Under the pieces are notes generated by a model. The model worked only from the letters and a program-made list of their open reading frames with translations, was not told the DNA's origin and did not search any database. Position numbers and translations under genes: made by a program. Of a stretch of 64,000 bases of DNA, positions 18,456-26,702 are shown piece by piece (the stretch's first letter is position 1; each line of letters begins with the position of its first letter). This stretch comes from JADJXV01 sp964527785 (GTDB lineage Bacteria > Bacteroidota > Ignavibacteria > Kapaibacteriales > UBA961), in contig CAZGNO010000004.1 of the NCBI GenBank assembly GCA_964527785.1, positions 26,964-90,963 on the forward strand. The letters run 5' to 3'.

Positions 18456-19768
18456 CGCTACGGGAAATGATGATGTCGGTTATAATACTTGCTTTTATTG
18501 CGGGTCCTTTCGCATATGCACAGGAATCTCTCTCGCTCAATGAAGCGATTCGTATCGGCTTGGAAAACAACTACTCCATTCGCATATCCAAAAACGATAC
18601 GAAAATAGCCGAAAACAATGTGAGCATCGGTAACGCCGGAATGCTCCCCCGTCTTGATGCAACAGCAGCTACAGGTAGAACAGTTGCTAATGTAGATCAA
18701 GAACTTGCAAGCGGACAAACCAACAAAAGAACGGGTGCAACCTCAGCTACATTGAATGCAGGGATAGCACTCACATGGACACTCTTCGACGGCTTCAAGA
18801 TGTTCACCTCGTATGACAGACTTACGGAGATTCAGCGCATCGGTGAAATAGCTTTCAGAAGAACAATCGAGACAACTTTATCGCAGATTATTGCACAATA
18901 TTATGATGTAATAGCTCAGCGCAGCACACTTGATGCACTTCGAGAAAGCGTGAATGTTTCTCAAAAACGATTGGATGTTTCAAAAAACAGAACAGAACTC
19001 GGTGCGGATTCCAAACAAAAACTCCTTCAAGCCACCATTGATTTTAATGAAGACAGAGCAGCTTTCCTGCGGCAGAAAATTACATTAGAACAAAGCAAGA
19101 TTGCACTTAATCAATTGCTGGCAAGGAAAGTAAGTACGGAGTTTGAGCCATCGGATTCGATTGCACTCAAACCAACGTTTGTTCTTGATGATCTTTATCA
19201 AAAATCGTTTGCAAACAATACATTGCTCCTCATTGCAATGGCAAATAAGTCACTGGCTGAATTTGATCTCAAGCTCTTAGATTCAGAATGGTATCCGTCC
19301 CTTACATTTACATCGGGTTTGAATTATTCAAAAATAAACTCTCAATTCGGTGCTGTGAGTTCGTCTACATCATTAGGTGTTAATTACGGACTCAGTGCCT
19401 CGATAAATTTATTTGAGGGCGGAAATCTACGAAGAGAGTCCGAAAATGCACGGTTGCTTATACTTTCTAATGAAGAAAATATTGCCCTTGTGAAACAACA
19501 AGTCGAATCTGATGTATCCCGTGCATACCGCCACTATGCTGCAACAATTAACCTATTGCAGTTTGAAACCGAAAACGTAGCTCTAACAAAGCAAAATGTG
19601 GAAATATCCTTGCAACGATATACACTCGGAAACATAACCGAATTTGAATTCCGACAAGCCCAGAAGTCCATGACAGATGCCGAAAACCGTACAATTAAAT
19701 CGCTCTATGATGCTAAAATCGCTGAAACGGAATTATTGAGGTTGAGTGGTGGATTGGTGAACCCGTAG
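18452..19768 (+). CDS. TolC family outer-membrane efflux protein
   Basis: 438-residue outer-membrane channel with signal peptide (to about residue 24, AYAQ). Two repeats of the OEP family are visible: LSLNEAIRIGLENNYSIR after the signal, and long helical stretches with QKRLDVSKNRTELGADSKQKL and QQVESDVSRAYRHYAATINLL. It should form the trimeric exit duct for the RND pump, with which it overlaps by four bases. Followed by about 120 bp without features. Confidence 0.92.
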   Translation: MTLREMMMSVIILAFIAGPFAYAQESLSLNEAIRIGLENNYSIRISKNDTKIAENNVSIGNAGMLPRLDATAATGRTVANVDQELASGQTNKRTGATSATLNAGIALTWTLFDGFKMFTSYDRLTEIQRIGEIAFRRTIETTLSQIIAQYYDVIAQRSTLDALRESVNVSQKRLDVSKNRTELGADSKQKLLQATIDFNEDRAAFLRQKITLEQSKIALNQLLARKVSTEFEPSDSIALKPTFVLDDLYQKSFANNTLLLIAMANKSLAEFDLKLLDSEWYPSLTFTSGLNYSKINSQFGAVSSSTSLGVNYGLSASINLFEGGNLRRESENARLLILSNEENIALVKQQVESDVSRAYRHYAATINLLQFETENVALTKQNVEISLQRYTLGNITEFEFRQAQKSMTDAENRTIKSLYDAKIAETELLRLSGGLVNP

Positions 19769-19891
19769 TTATAAGATTAAGTGTTGTTATTTAAGTATAG
19801 CTCCATAGTTACCATATAGAAATTGGCACGTATCAAATGCTTCGACTCCGATCAGAATGAACAAGTTTATTTCCAAGATTATCCCCCATCA

Positions 19892-20821
19892 CTAGAAATC
19901 AATACTATAACTAAGTCCTAATGTTGCTGTTATTTGCAAACGGTCAGAAGCGAGATCTTCTAGCGGTGAATAGATAAACGCAGGAATAAATGAAGTTGAA
20001 ACTCCCCATACCAGCGGATATTTGAGTGAAGCTGATGCCATAATTGAGCTTAGTGAAAATGCCCTTTTAGTAACGGTTTGTACTGTGTTTTTCTTGATTT
20101 TTGTCCGCTTCGTATCAATTTCATACGATACTGCTGAAACGCTTACCATAGGTGTTATCCTCAGATCATCATACTTCAACAACATTAGCCCAGCCAGCGA
20201 AAAATATGTTTGTTTGTCGGATGTTCCCAGATAACGGTCTAGAGAAACATCAATAATTAATTTTTTGTAGTAGAAATCGGCAGTTAGTGAAATGCTCCCT
20301 GTTTGTGCTGCAAGCGCATTGACTGTATCGGACGAATATTTATAACGGGTAAAATCTGCTGACAAATCCATCCATTCTGCAATTGGATATGTATAATTCA
20401 AACCATACGATAAGTCCTGAAATTTCGCACCGTTTTCAAGTCGGTGAGTAGAATTGAATGCCAGCCCAAATCCTATTTCATGACCAATATCCAACGAACT
20501 TCCGATAACAGGTTTGCCTCCGCTTAAATCCACCCCGTTTTTTTGTTGTTGATTCTTAAAGTTCGCTCCGGTTACGACCGACCATTTTGGTTCTATTGTG
20601 TCTGCTTCCTCAGTTGAATCTGTCAAATTCAGCAGAACAGTGTTCTCAGTTGACAGCGAGACATCTTCTGTTGAATCACGTATGGCAGTAGAATCAACGC
20701 CGAAGCCGGCTTTTCCATACGAATATGACAAAAAGAGTATTATACCAACAAAAACAAAGCGTCTCGAAATAGTTCCGAGACGCTTTACTGTTATATAAGA
20801 ACTATTGATGAGAAAACTCAT
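19892..20821 (-). CDS. Exported outer-membrane beta-barrel protein, unknown
   Basis: About 309-residue protein not recognised as a named family. An N-terminal hydrophobic segment (about residues 19-35, FVFVGIILFLSYSYG) acts as signal peptide. The middle has an acidic Ser/Thr/Asp-rich stretch, then alternating beta strands from about residue 95 ending in LGLSYSIDF with a C-terminal Phe, as in BAM-inserted barrels. The ATG at 20821 gives a normal signal; a longer frame to 20884 is unlikely. A terminator-like hairpin (20746-20786) lies inside the codons just after the start, which is odd. Confidence 0.6.
   Translation of the reverse strand: MSFLINSSYITVKRLGTISRRFVFVGIILFLSYSYGKAGFGVDSTAIRDSTEDVSLSTENTVLLNLTDSTEEADTIEPKWSVVTGANFKNQQQKNGVDLSGGKPVIGSSLDIGHEIGFGLAFNSTHRLENGAKFQDLSYGLNYTYPIAEWMDLSADFTRYKYSSDTVNALAAQTGSISLTADFYYKKLIIDVSLDRYLGTSDKQTYFSLAGLMLLKYDDLRITPMVSVSAVSYEIDTKRTKIKKNTVQTVTKRAFSLSSIMASASLKYPLVWGVSTSFIPAFIYSPLEDLASDRLQITATLGLSYSIDF
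20746..20786 (-). terminator. Terminator-like hairpin inside the 5' end of a gene
   Basis: On the minus strand an 11-bp stem (AAAGCGTCTCG and CGAGACGCTTT) with a 9-base loop is followed by GTTTTTGTT. It lies about 35 bases after the ATG at 20821. It could terminate read-through from the Lys-rich gene at 20941-21261, which is on the same strand, or attenuate the barrel-protein gene. Confidence 0.6.
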
Positions 20822-20884
20822 GCACTTTTTACTATTACAGCTTTGATGGAAATTATGTAAAGAAGTATCACATTGATTTTTCAT

Positions 20885-20918
20885 CCATAGAGCAGGGTTT
20901 GCAAACCTTGCTCTATGG
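20885..20918. repeat. Dispersed palindromic repeat (GGTTTGCAAACC core)
   Basis: 34-bp palindrome with one mismatch: arms CCATAGAGCA/TGCTCTATGG around the core GGGTTTGCAAACC. It lies between the barrel-protein gene and the Lys-rich gene. It is closely related to the copy at 60731-60774, with paired differences in the arms. Confidence 0.75.
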
Positions 20919-20940
20919 AAATTCTAAAAGTATTTCTCTA

Positions 20941-21261
20941 TTACTTAGTTTTTTTTGCTGCGCGGATTTCTTTTTTAGCTTCACGAATCTGAACTTTACC
21001 GGAATGAATTGCTTGCTTGCCTTCTTTGGCTTGTGTGCGGTCTGCTTTGAGTTGGCTCTTTGCTTCTTCTTTAGTTTTTGTACCGGCTTTCACTTCTTCT
21101 TTAACAGCTTTTGCATCTTGACGAGCTGCTTTTACTTGAGTAGCTCCTTGTTTTACTTCTGCCTTTCCTTCTTTGATTTGAGCTTTTGGATCTTGGGCAA
21201 AAGAATTAACACTTACAGTTAGAACGAAAGCAACGACTGTTGCAAAAAATGCTGAACGCAT
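20941..21261 (-). CDS. Small exported Lys/Ala/Glu-rich protein (second of its kind)
   Basis: 106-residue exported protein with signal peptide MRSAFFATVVAFVLTVSVNSFAQ (cleaved near residue 22) and a mature part dominated by K, A, E, Q and R in irregular helical repeats (for example VKEEVKAGTKTKEEAKSQ). Start at 21261 begins the signal peptide. It has the same layout as the gene at 4685-4981, including the ending of the signal (TxSVN-FA), which suggests a common origin. No conserved domain is recognised. Confidence 0.65.
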   Translation of the reverse strand: MRSAFFATVVAFVLTVSVNSFAQDPKAQIKEGKAEVKQGATQVKAARQDAKAVKEEVKAGTKTKEEAKSQLKADRTQAKEGKQAIHSGKVQIREAKKEIRAAKKTK

Positions 21262-21445
21262 GATATACCTCTTGAAATAAATATTTGGAAATTGTTGGTG
21301 ATAATACAACAAGTATCTCACCGCCTTTTACTTTGGAGAATTTTCATTCTCTGCTGTTCTGTGGCTTGGAGGCATACGAAGTAAAGAATGGTTTAATAAA
21401 ACTTTTGTATGACAATATTCTCATTATAGAGTTCTTTTGTGTTCA

Positions 21446-24271
21446 TTATTGATGGATGTGTTTGTTATTCAACGCTTTTTCCAAGGCAAACAGCAACGAG
21501 CGATAGTGCTGCCCTGTTACTGAACTCATTCCCATTTCACAGGTTATATTGCTCGAATAATAACCGTCAAACTGTGTTTGCTTCACTTCCGCAGCTTCTT
21601 TTTGAGTGGCAGATGCAGTTAGTTCGGGATAGAGCAATCCCTTATCCCCGGCAAATCCGCAGCAGTTCAGATCATCGGGAATTGTAACGGTAGCAGCACA
21701 TCTTCGGGCGATTGCTTCCATCTTTTCAGCAAGTCCCATCTTGATTAACGAGCAATTCGGGTGTAATACAATTGATTCATTGCTTTGCGTAATCGAAAGT
21801 TTTTCCAGCAGAATATCATGTATAAATTCAATGCTGTCCATGATTTTTATTTGTTTCCACCGTTCAAGTGTTTGAGCAGTAAGTCCTGTAGGTTGGGTCC
21901 TGAGAAAAAGGGTACATGAACTTGCATCAATAACTACCGGCAGTTTCCCATGCTCTGACCATTTCCAAAAATTATCAATTAACTGCTCCCACATTGCAAT
22001 CCCGCTTTCAGCAAAACCCTTCGACGCAAAGGCAAGTCCACAACATCCATTACTTTCGTTCGGGATATAGACGCGTACATTTGCTGCTTCCGCAATTTTC
22101 ACAAGAGTCATTGGAAGATTATCTGATTCTGACTGCCCGAAGAGCCGTGTTGTACAAGCAGGAAAATACACTGCTGCCGCATCATTGGGCGAAGTATGCG
22201 GAAGTTTTGGCGGTTGACCTAAAAACGGTTCCCACGAAATTTTTTGTTGGACAATCGAACTGATAATTTGAGAAATACGCTTCGTACTGCGATTGCCCAG
22301 GATTTTTTGACTAAGCCGGGCAGATCGTAACCCAATTTGTGCAAGTCTAAGCACCAGTGGGAAGTGATTCACAAATCGCTTGGCAGTTCGCTTCTCCGAT
22401 TGCGAAATCATTTTATGTTTGGTAAACTTAACGAGATCACCGGTATTAATCCCAACCGGACAGACGGTTGCGCACATACCGTCTGCGGCACATGTTTCTA
22501 TCCCGGAATAGAGAAAATCTTCTTGTAATTCTTTAAGTGCAATTGGATGATGTTCTGTCGGCAGCCGTATCATTTCTCGCCATAGAATTATACGTTGGCG
22601 CGGTGTGAGCGTAAGATTTTTACTTGGACACTTCGATTCACAGAAACCGCACTCAATACATTTATCCACTAGGGGATGGACAATTGGTAGCGACTTGAGG
22701 TGGTTTGTGTGATTATTTGCATTTGAACTGATAATTACATCAGGATTCAGAATTGCATCCTTATCAACCAGAGTTTTGAGTTGCTTCATTATCGAGTATG
22801 CGGTTTCGCCCCATTCTTGCTCGACAAAAGGGGTAATATGCCGACCAGTGCCGTGCTCCGCTTTCAAAGAGCCGTTGTATTTTCCAATGACAAGGGCAGC
22901 CAAATCCTCAATGAACGAACCGAAATGATGTTTATCGGCAGGTGTATCGAACGAATGGGCAGCTACAAAATGAAGATTCCCGTCCTTTGCATGACCAAAA
23001 ACAAAAGAATCGTTGAAACCATGCTCCTTAAAAAGGATATGAAGGTCTTCAACCGCATCTGCAAGCCGTTCAATCGGGAAGGCAACATCTTCGTTCAGCA
23101 AGGCAGTTCCGGCGGCTCGCATTGCACCGGCTGTAGGAAACATTCCTTTACGAATATTCCACATAGCGGCTTGTTCTTTGGGATTTTCGGTAAATTCTGG
23201 TTCAAAAAGCAATTCTATTTTTTTAATTGCACTAAAGGCACTTTCCATTTTCTCTGCCAATTCTTCTTGAGTAGTTGCCTGAAACTCCGCCAAAAGCGCA
23301 GCAGTACCATCAGGCAGCGTTCTGAGAATTGCAGGGCTTATCGGAAGATGTTCTACTGAGCGCAAGGCGGGTCTGTCCATCAATTCCAGTGCTTCTGCTC
23401 CGGCATCCCGCAACGGCACAATAGCTCTACAAGCTGCATGAACGCTTTGAAAATAGAGCATTGCTGTAGATTTGTACGGATTATCGGGTATGGTTCGGAA
23501 TATTGCTTCTGCGATAAAGCCAAGAGTCCCCTCGCTCCCAATCATCAACCGTCCTAGAATATCAGCGGGCTTTTCTTCATCTAAAAATGCGTTTATTGAG
23601 TAGCCGACCGTGTTCTTAATTTTATATTTCGAGCGGATTTTTGCGGTAAGTTCCGGGTCATCAAGAATAAATTGCCGCAGGGCTATTATCCCGTCGTAAA
23701 TTTCGGGACAGTGCTTCTCTAATTCTTCGTTTGCATTTGGCTCTGCGGTATTAACGAGTGTACCGTTTGGCAGGACATAGGTGATTGATTCGATGGTATG
23801 GTAGGAATTATTTGCCACTCCGCAACACATCCCACTTGAATTATTGGCAATAATGCCGCCTGTCATACAGGCATTCATACTTGCGGGGTCAGGACCGAGC
23901 TTTGCACCATATTTCCTGAGAACTTGATTTACCTTGCTTCCGATTATCCCCGGCTGTACACGTACCTTCTTACCATCATCCAGAACTTCCACCGCATCCC
24001 AATTCCGGGAAATATCCACGATAATCCCGTTAGTAATCGCCTGACCGGATAAAGAAGTTCCGGCAGCACGGAAGCAGAGCGGAATATTATGTATTGCACT
24101 CCATTTGAATAACGACTGTATTTCCTGCACTGAAACCGGTCGAACGACCGCTTCGGGGATAATACGGTAACAGCTTGCATCGCTTGCGTAGGCGAGACGG
24201 TCTATCCATCGCATCAGGACACGCTCAGGGGCGAGGATTTTTTCTAGGGAGGATTGGATGGGCGACTTCAC
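21446..24271 (-). CDS. FAD-linked oxidase fused to Fe-S/CCG heterodisulfide-type domain (D-2-hydroxyacid dehydrogenase type)
   Basis: 941-residue fusion similar to YdiJ and to GlcD+GlcF. Order: FAD_binding_4 domain (about 35-210; CFRAAGTSLSGQA, GPDPASMNACMTGG), FAD-oxidase C-terminal domain (about 250-520; KAEHGTGRHITPFV), two 4Fe-4S clusters (CIECGFCESKCPS near 540 and CAADGMCATVCPVG near 595), then two CCG domains (ACTTRLFG...NGCCG; HPNCSLIKMG...NCCGFAGDKG). Such enzymes oxidise D-lactate, glycolate or D-2-hydroxyglutarate and pass electrons to the membrane or a quinone. The substrate cannot be told. Monocistronic. Confidence 0.88.
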   Translation of the reverse strand: MKSPIQSSLEKILAPERVLMRWIDRLAYASDASCYRIIPEAVVRPVSVQEIQSLFKWSAIHNIPLCFRAAGTSLSGQAITNGIIVDISRNWDAVEVLDDGKKVRVQPGIIGSKVNQVLRKYGAKLGPDPASMNACMTGGIIANNSSGMCCGVANNSYHTIESITYVLPNGTLVNTAEPNANEELEKHCPEIYDGIIALRQFILDDPELTAKIRSKYKIKNTVGYSINAFLDEEKPADILGRLMIGSEGTLGFIAEAIFRTIPDNPYKSTAMLYFQSVHAACRAIVPLRDAGAEALELMDRPALRSVEHLPISPAILRTLPDGTAALLAEFQATTQEELAEKMESAFSAIKKIELLFEPEFTENPKEQAAMWNIRKGMFPTAGAMRAAGTALLNEDVAFPIERLADAVEDLHILFKEHGFNDSFVFGHAKDGNLHFVAAHSFDTPADKHHFGSFIEDLAALVIGKYNGSLKAEHGTGRHITPFVEQEWGETAYSIMKQLKTLVDKDAILNPDVIISSNANNHTNHLKSLPIVHPLVDKCIECGFCESKCPSKNLTLTPRQRIILWREMIRLPTEHHPIALKELQEDFLYSGIETCAADGMCATVCPVGINTGDLVKFTKHKMISQSEKRTAKRFVNHFPLVLRLAQIGLRSARLSQKILGNRSTKRISQIISSIVQQKISWEPFLGQPPKLPHTSPNDAAAVYFPACTTRLFGQSESDNLPMTLVKIAEAANVRVYIPNESNGCCGLAFASKGFAESGIAMWEQLIDNFWKWSEHGKLPVVIDASSCTLFLRTQPTGLTAQTLERWKQIKIMDSIEFIHDILLEKLSITQSNESIVLHPNCSLIKMGLAEKMEAIARRCAATVTIPDDLNCCGFAGDKGLLYPELTASATQKEAAEVKQTQFDGYYSSNITCEMGMSSVTGQHYRSLLFALEKALNNKHIHQ

Positions 24272-24292
24272 TTTTGTTATTAAAAGTTCATA

Positions 24293-24324
24293 GACCTTGA
24301 AGGTTTTCGAAAACCTTCAAGGTC
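24293..24324. repeat. Perfect 32-bp palindrome beside RAYT (downstream copy)
   Basis: GACCTTGAAGGTTTTC and its exact reverse complement meet at a TCGA centre. It starts 36 bp past the transposase stop. Confidence 0.9.
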
Positions 24325-24359
24325 TTAAATTCTCACATACAACTATCTATTCAGATTAT

Positions 24360-25001
24360 TCAAAAATACCATTCATTTGAAAATTCTCTTATATCAATTG
24401 GCTGTTGATGAAATTCTCTAAATAACCGTTCACCTCCAAACCATGTCAGTACTTTATTACGTTCTATTTTAGTATCTTTTGTTGAACATAAAGTCTGATA
24501 TGAAGAGAACCTCCAATCATTTATATTATCAACGAACCCGTGATGAACAGGATTAGAGTGAATGTAATGTATCAATTTAGTAAAATAGTTAATATTGTTT
24601 ACTGGTTTACGTTTAATATTGGTGCGAAATACTGCTCCTTTTCGAGCAAACATTTTATTATACGCTTTAGCGTATGCATTTAAAAAGTTACTGAACTGCT
24701 GATTTACCCTTTTATTTACGATATCACTTACTGTATAGAGGTTCTCAAAATCAAGAGAATTTTTTGTGTTATTCTTGAAAAACTCAATAAGTTCACCCTC
24801 TGATTTAATATAAACCAAGAAATGAAAATGATTAGGCATTAAACAATAAGAATATGTATCTAAAATAGGAGAAAGGTATTGTGAATACTTATGAAGGAAG
24901 TATAAATAATTATCTTCTGTCCTAAAAAGATTTTCATCACCGTTTGCATGGTTATATAGGTGATAGTATGTGTCCGGTAAGAAAGGAGTTTTGGCTTCCA
25001 T
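24360..25001 (-). CDS. REP-associated tyrosine transposase (RAYT, Y1/HUH)
   Basis: 213-residue Y1 transposase-like protein of the RAYT (TnpA-REP) group. The family start DTYYHLYNHANGDENLF is near residues 10-26. The HUH metal motif is H58-F-H60 in MPNHFHFLV. The catalytic Tyr is one of Tyr110 or Tyr114 in the helix AYAKAYNKMF. The family signature IHSNPVHHGFV...WRFSSY is also intact. Domesticated RAYTs cut and join single-stranded REP hairpins and spread them. No defect is visible. Base composition is more AT-rich than the neighbours, consistent with horizontal origin. Confidence 0.9.
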   Translation of the reverse strand: MEAKTPFLPDTYYHLYNHANGDENLFRTEDNYLYFLHKYSQYLSPILDTYSYCLMPNHFHFLVYIKSEGELIEFFKNNTKNSLDFENLYTVSDIVNKRVNQQFSNFLNAYAKAYNKMFARKGAVFRTNIKRKPVNNINYFTKLIHYIHSNPVHHGFVDNINDWRFSSYQTLCSTKDTKIERNKVLTWFGGERLFREFHQQPIDIREFSNEWYF

Positions 25002-25044
25002 ATCAAAACGTATAATGTCATAAATTATATTTTAAAACAATCCT

Positions 25045-25078
25045 AAACCTTGAAGGTTTTCGAAAACCTTCAAGGTTT
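25045..25078. repeat. Perfect 34-bp palindrome beside RAYT (upstream copy)
   Basis: AAACCTTGAAGGTTTTC followed by its exact reverse complement, 44 bp ahead of the transposase ATG. It shares a 28-bp core with the copy at 24293. Confidence 0.9.
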
Positions 25079-25102
25079 GAGGAATTTCTAAAAAATAAAG
25101 AA

Positions 25103-25633
25103 CTACTTCAGCCCAGCCGCCTTCAATTCAGTCATAGTACACAAAGCTCGCATCTCAATCCCTGCCACCGCAAGTGCTTCCCTGCCGCCTTGCTCACGGT
25201 CTATCACACACACACAGCAAAGAATATTAGCCCCTGCATCACGCAAATCCTTTGCACTCAGTACCACTTGCCCGCCGCTGGTGATTACATCCTCAACGAT
25301 TACAATCGGTACACCGCTGATTTCCGCACCCTCGGAAACCTTGTTTGTTCCATAGCCCTTGGCTTGTTTGCGCACAAATGCCGCAGGAAGCCCGGTTGCA
25401 AGTGAGAGTGCAGTTGCAATTGGTATTCCACCCATTTCTAGTCCAGCAAGAACTTCAACATTTTCTGGAAGGAGTGCTTTCAAATGTTCTGCAATAGCAG
25501 CAAGCAATTTGGGGCGACTTTCAAACAGGTATTTATCAAAATATTCATTACTTACTTTGCCCGAACGAAGTGTGAATGTTCCGGTTAGATGTGATACTTC
25601 AAATATTGATTTGGCTAGTTCTTGATGTGTCAT
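25103..25633 (-). CDS. pyrE: Orotate phosphoribosyltransferase
   Basis: Joins orotate to PRPP to make OMP in pyrimidine synthesis. 176 residues, within the usual range for the short form. The PRPP-binding motif VVIVEDVITSGG is near residues 110-121; GTFTLRSGKVSNEYFDK near the start and AFVRKQAKGYGT are typical substrate-contacting segments. Transcribed on the same strand as recX and the RAYT; no other pyr gene is near. Confidence 0.95.
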   Translation of the reverse strand: MTHQELAKSIFEVSHLTGTFTLRSGKVSNEYFDKYLFESRPKLLAAIAEHLKALLPENVEVLAGLEMGGIPIATALSLATGLPAAFVRKQAKGYGTNKVSEGAEISGVPIVIVEDVITSGGQVVLSAKDLRDAGANILCCVCVIDREQGGREALAVAGIEMRALCTMTELKAAGLK

Positions 25634-25685
25634 ATACTCTCATAGCATTAAATTGAAAAACTGAATTGGGTATTATTGTAATATA

Positions 25686-26345
25686 CTACATTTTTTCGTC
25701 AGAAGAAGCCGCCTCGCCTACTATTTTACCAAGAATTTCCTTGATAATATCCCACGAAAAGCCCTGGCGTTGCAAGTAGCCGATGAGTGCGGTTTTCTGT
25801 TTCTCGAGCGGTTTATGCTGCACGGAACGAAGTTTCTTTTCGGCGGCTTTGAGGGCAAGTTCGGTCGTATCGTCTTTGGGGAAAAATTGGTGGATTGCTT
25901 CTTGAGCTTGAAGTTCAGGTATGCCACGTTTGCGGAGCTCCATTTTTACCCGGCTAGCCGACGACGGCTTTCTTAGCAAAAAGTCCTTAACGAACATTCT
26001 GGCATATTCAGTATCATTCAGATAATCGAATTCTTTGAGATATTGAATTGCGGTATCTTGCTCATAGATTGATGCTCCGAATTCCTGCAATTTACGTCGA
26101 ACCTGAAATTCCGTTCGGGGTTTGTAGCTTGCAAATGCTACTGCACGCTGCTTTACATCAATGATATGTTGACGGGCAAGTATAGTTTTTTTCAGTTCGT
26201 CCGTGAGAAGTACTCCCTTTCCCAATTTGAATTCCAATACCAAATCCATCGAGCATTCGAGGGCAATGTCATCACCCGCAAAAACTATGCACAGCGGCTT
26301 TCGCCGACGTTTTAGGATTCGGGTAATTAGTAGTGGCTCAGGCAT
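25686..26345 (-). CDS. recX: RecX family regulator of RecA
   Basis: About 219-residue helical-repeat protein that binds and modulates RecA filaments. Three RecX repeats are recognisable, including AVAFASYKPRTEFQVRRKLQ near the middle, EFDYLNDTEYARMFVKDFL, and a C-terminal YLQRQGFSWDIIKEIL. The ATG at 26345 is preferred; a TTG at 26375 would add ten residues. It lies downstream of recA on the same strand, but a terminator and a 241-bp repeat element separate them, so expression may be uncoupled. Confidence 0.85.
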   Translation of the reverse strand: MPEPLLITRILKRRRKPLCIVFAGDDIALECSMDLVLEFKLGKGVLLTDELKKTILARQHIIDVKQRAVAFASYKPRTEFQVRRKLQEFGASIYEQDTAIQYLKEFDYLNDTEYARMFVKDFLLRKPSSASRVKMELRKRGIPELQAQEAIHQFFPKDDTTELALKAAEKKLRSVQHKPLEKQKTALIGYLQRQGFSWDIIKEILGKIVGEAASSDEKM

Positions 26346-26397
26346 AATCGTGTTAATAAAAATTGCATATGACAATTTTTTGTATGTGTGGTTTTAA

Positions 26398-26638
26398 TCC
26401 CCTCGTTCCCCTTTATCAAGCAGGGTTGTTTTTCTACATCTCAAAAAAATTTTTCTCTAATTCCCCTCTTGAGAGAGGCAGGCGTGTGAATCAAACACTA
26501 TGCCTTGATTAAAGAAAACGGTACATATACCCCGCTTGACCACACACCCCTACCCCTCTCGAAGAGGGGAATTAGGACTTATATTCTGTTTTTTTCAATT
26601 GAACCAGAACTTAACAGCCCTGCTTTATCAAGGGGATG
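26398..26638. repeat. MITE-like element with nested inverted repeats between recA and recX
   Basis: Outer arms at 26398-26430 and 26611-26638 share ATCCCCT and AGCAGGG-TGTT in inverse order. Inner arms at 26457-26488 and 26541-26575 match as CTAATTCCCCTCTTGAGAG against CTCTCGAAGAGGGGAATTAG, with GTGTG/CACAC ends. No coding frame is visible. The layout is that of a small non-autonomous element. Confidence 0.6.
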
Positions 26639-26658
26639 ACGTACACATTTGCTGCTAT

Positions 26659-26690
26659 AAAAAAATCTCACGACTTTGTTGCCGTGAGAT
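26659..26690 (-). terminator. Terminator of recA
   Basis: ATCTCACG/CGTGAGAT stem 13 bp past the recA stop, with a run of T on the minus strand. Confidence 0.85.
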
Positions 26691-26702
26691 TATTGAATCA
26701 GC

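Larger units (their letters stand above)
24293..25078. mobile_element. RAYT cassette: REP-associated transposase flanked by palindromes
   Basis: A 786-bp unit made of one transposase gene with a perfect 32-bp palindrome on its downstream side and a perfect 34-bp palindrome on its upstream side, both sharing the core CCTTGAAGGTTTTCGAAAACCTTCAAGG. RAYTs are known to recognise REP palindromes next to their own gene. The unit is complete and looks intact. It sits between two housekeeping genes on the same strand. Confidence 0.8.

Noticed and set aside
23000..23400. Plus-strand frame of 192 codons (22781-23359)
   Set aside because: It lies opposite the intact FAD/Fe-S dehydrogenase and has no recognisable domain.
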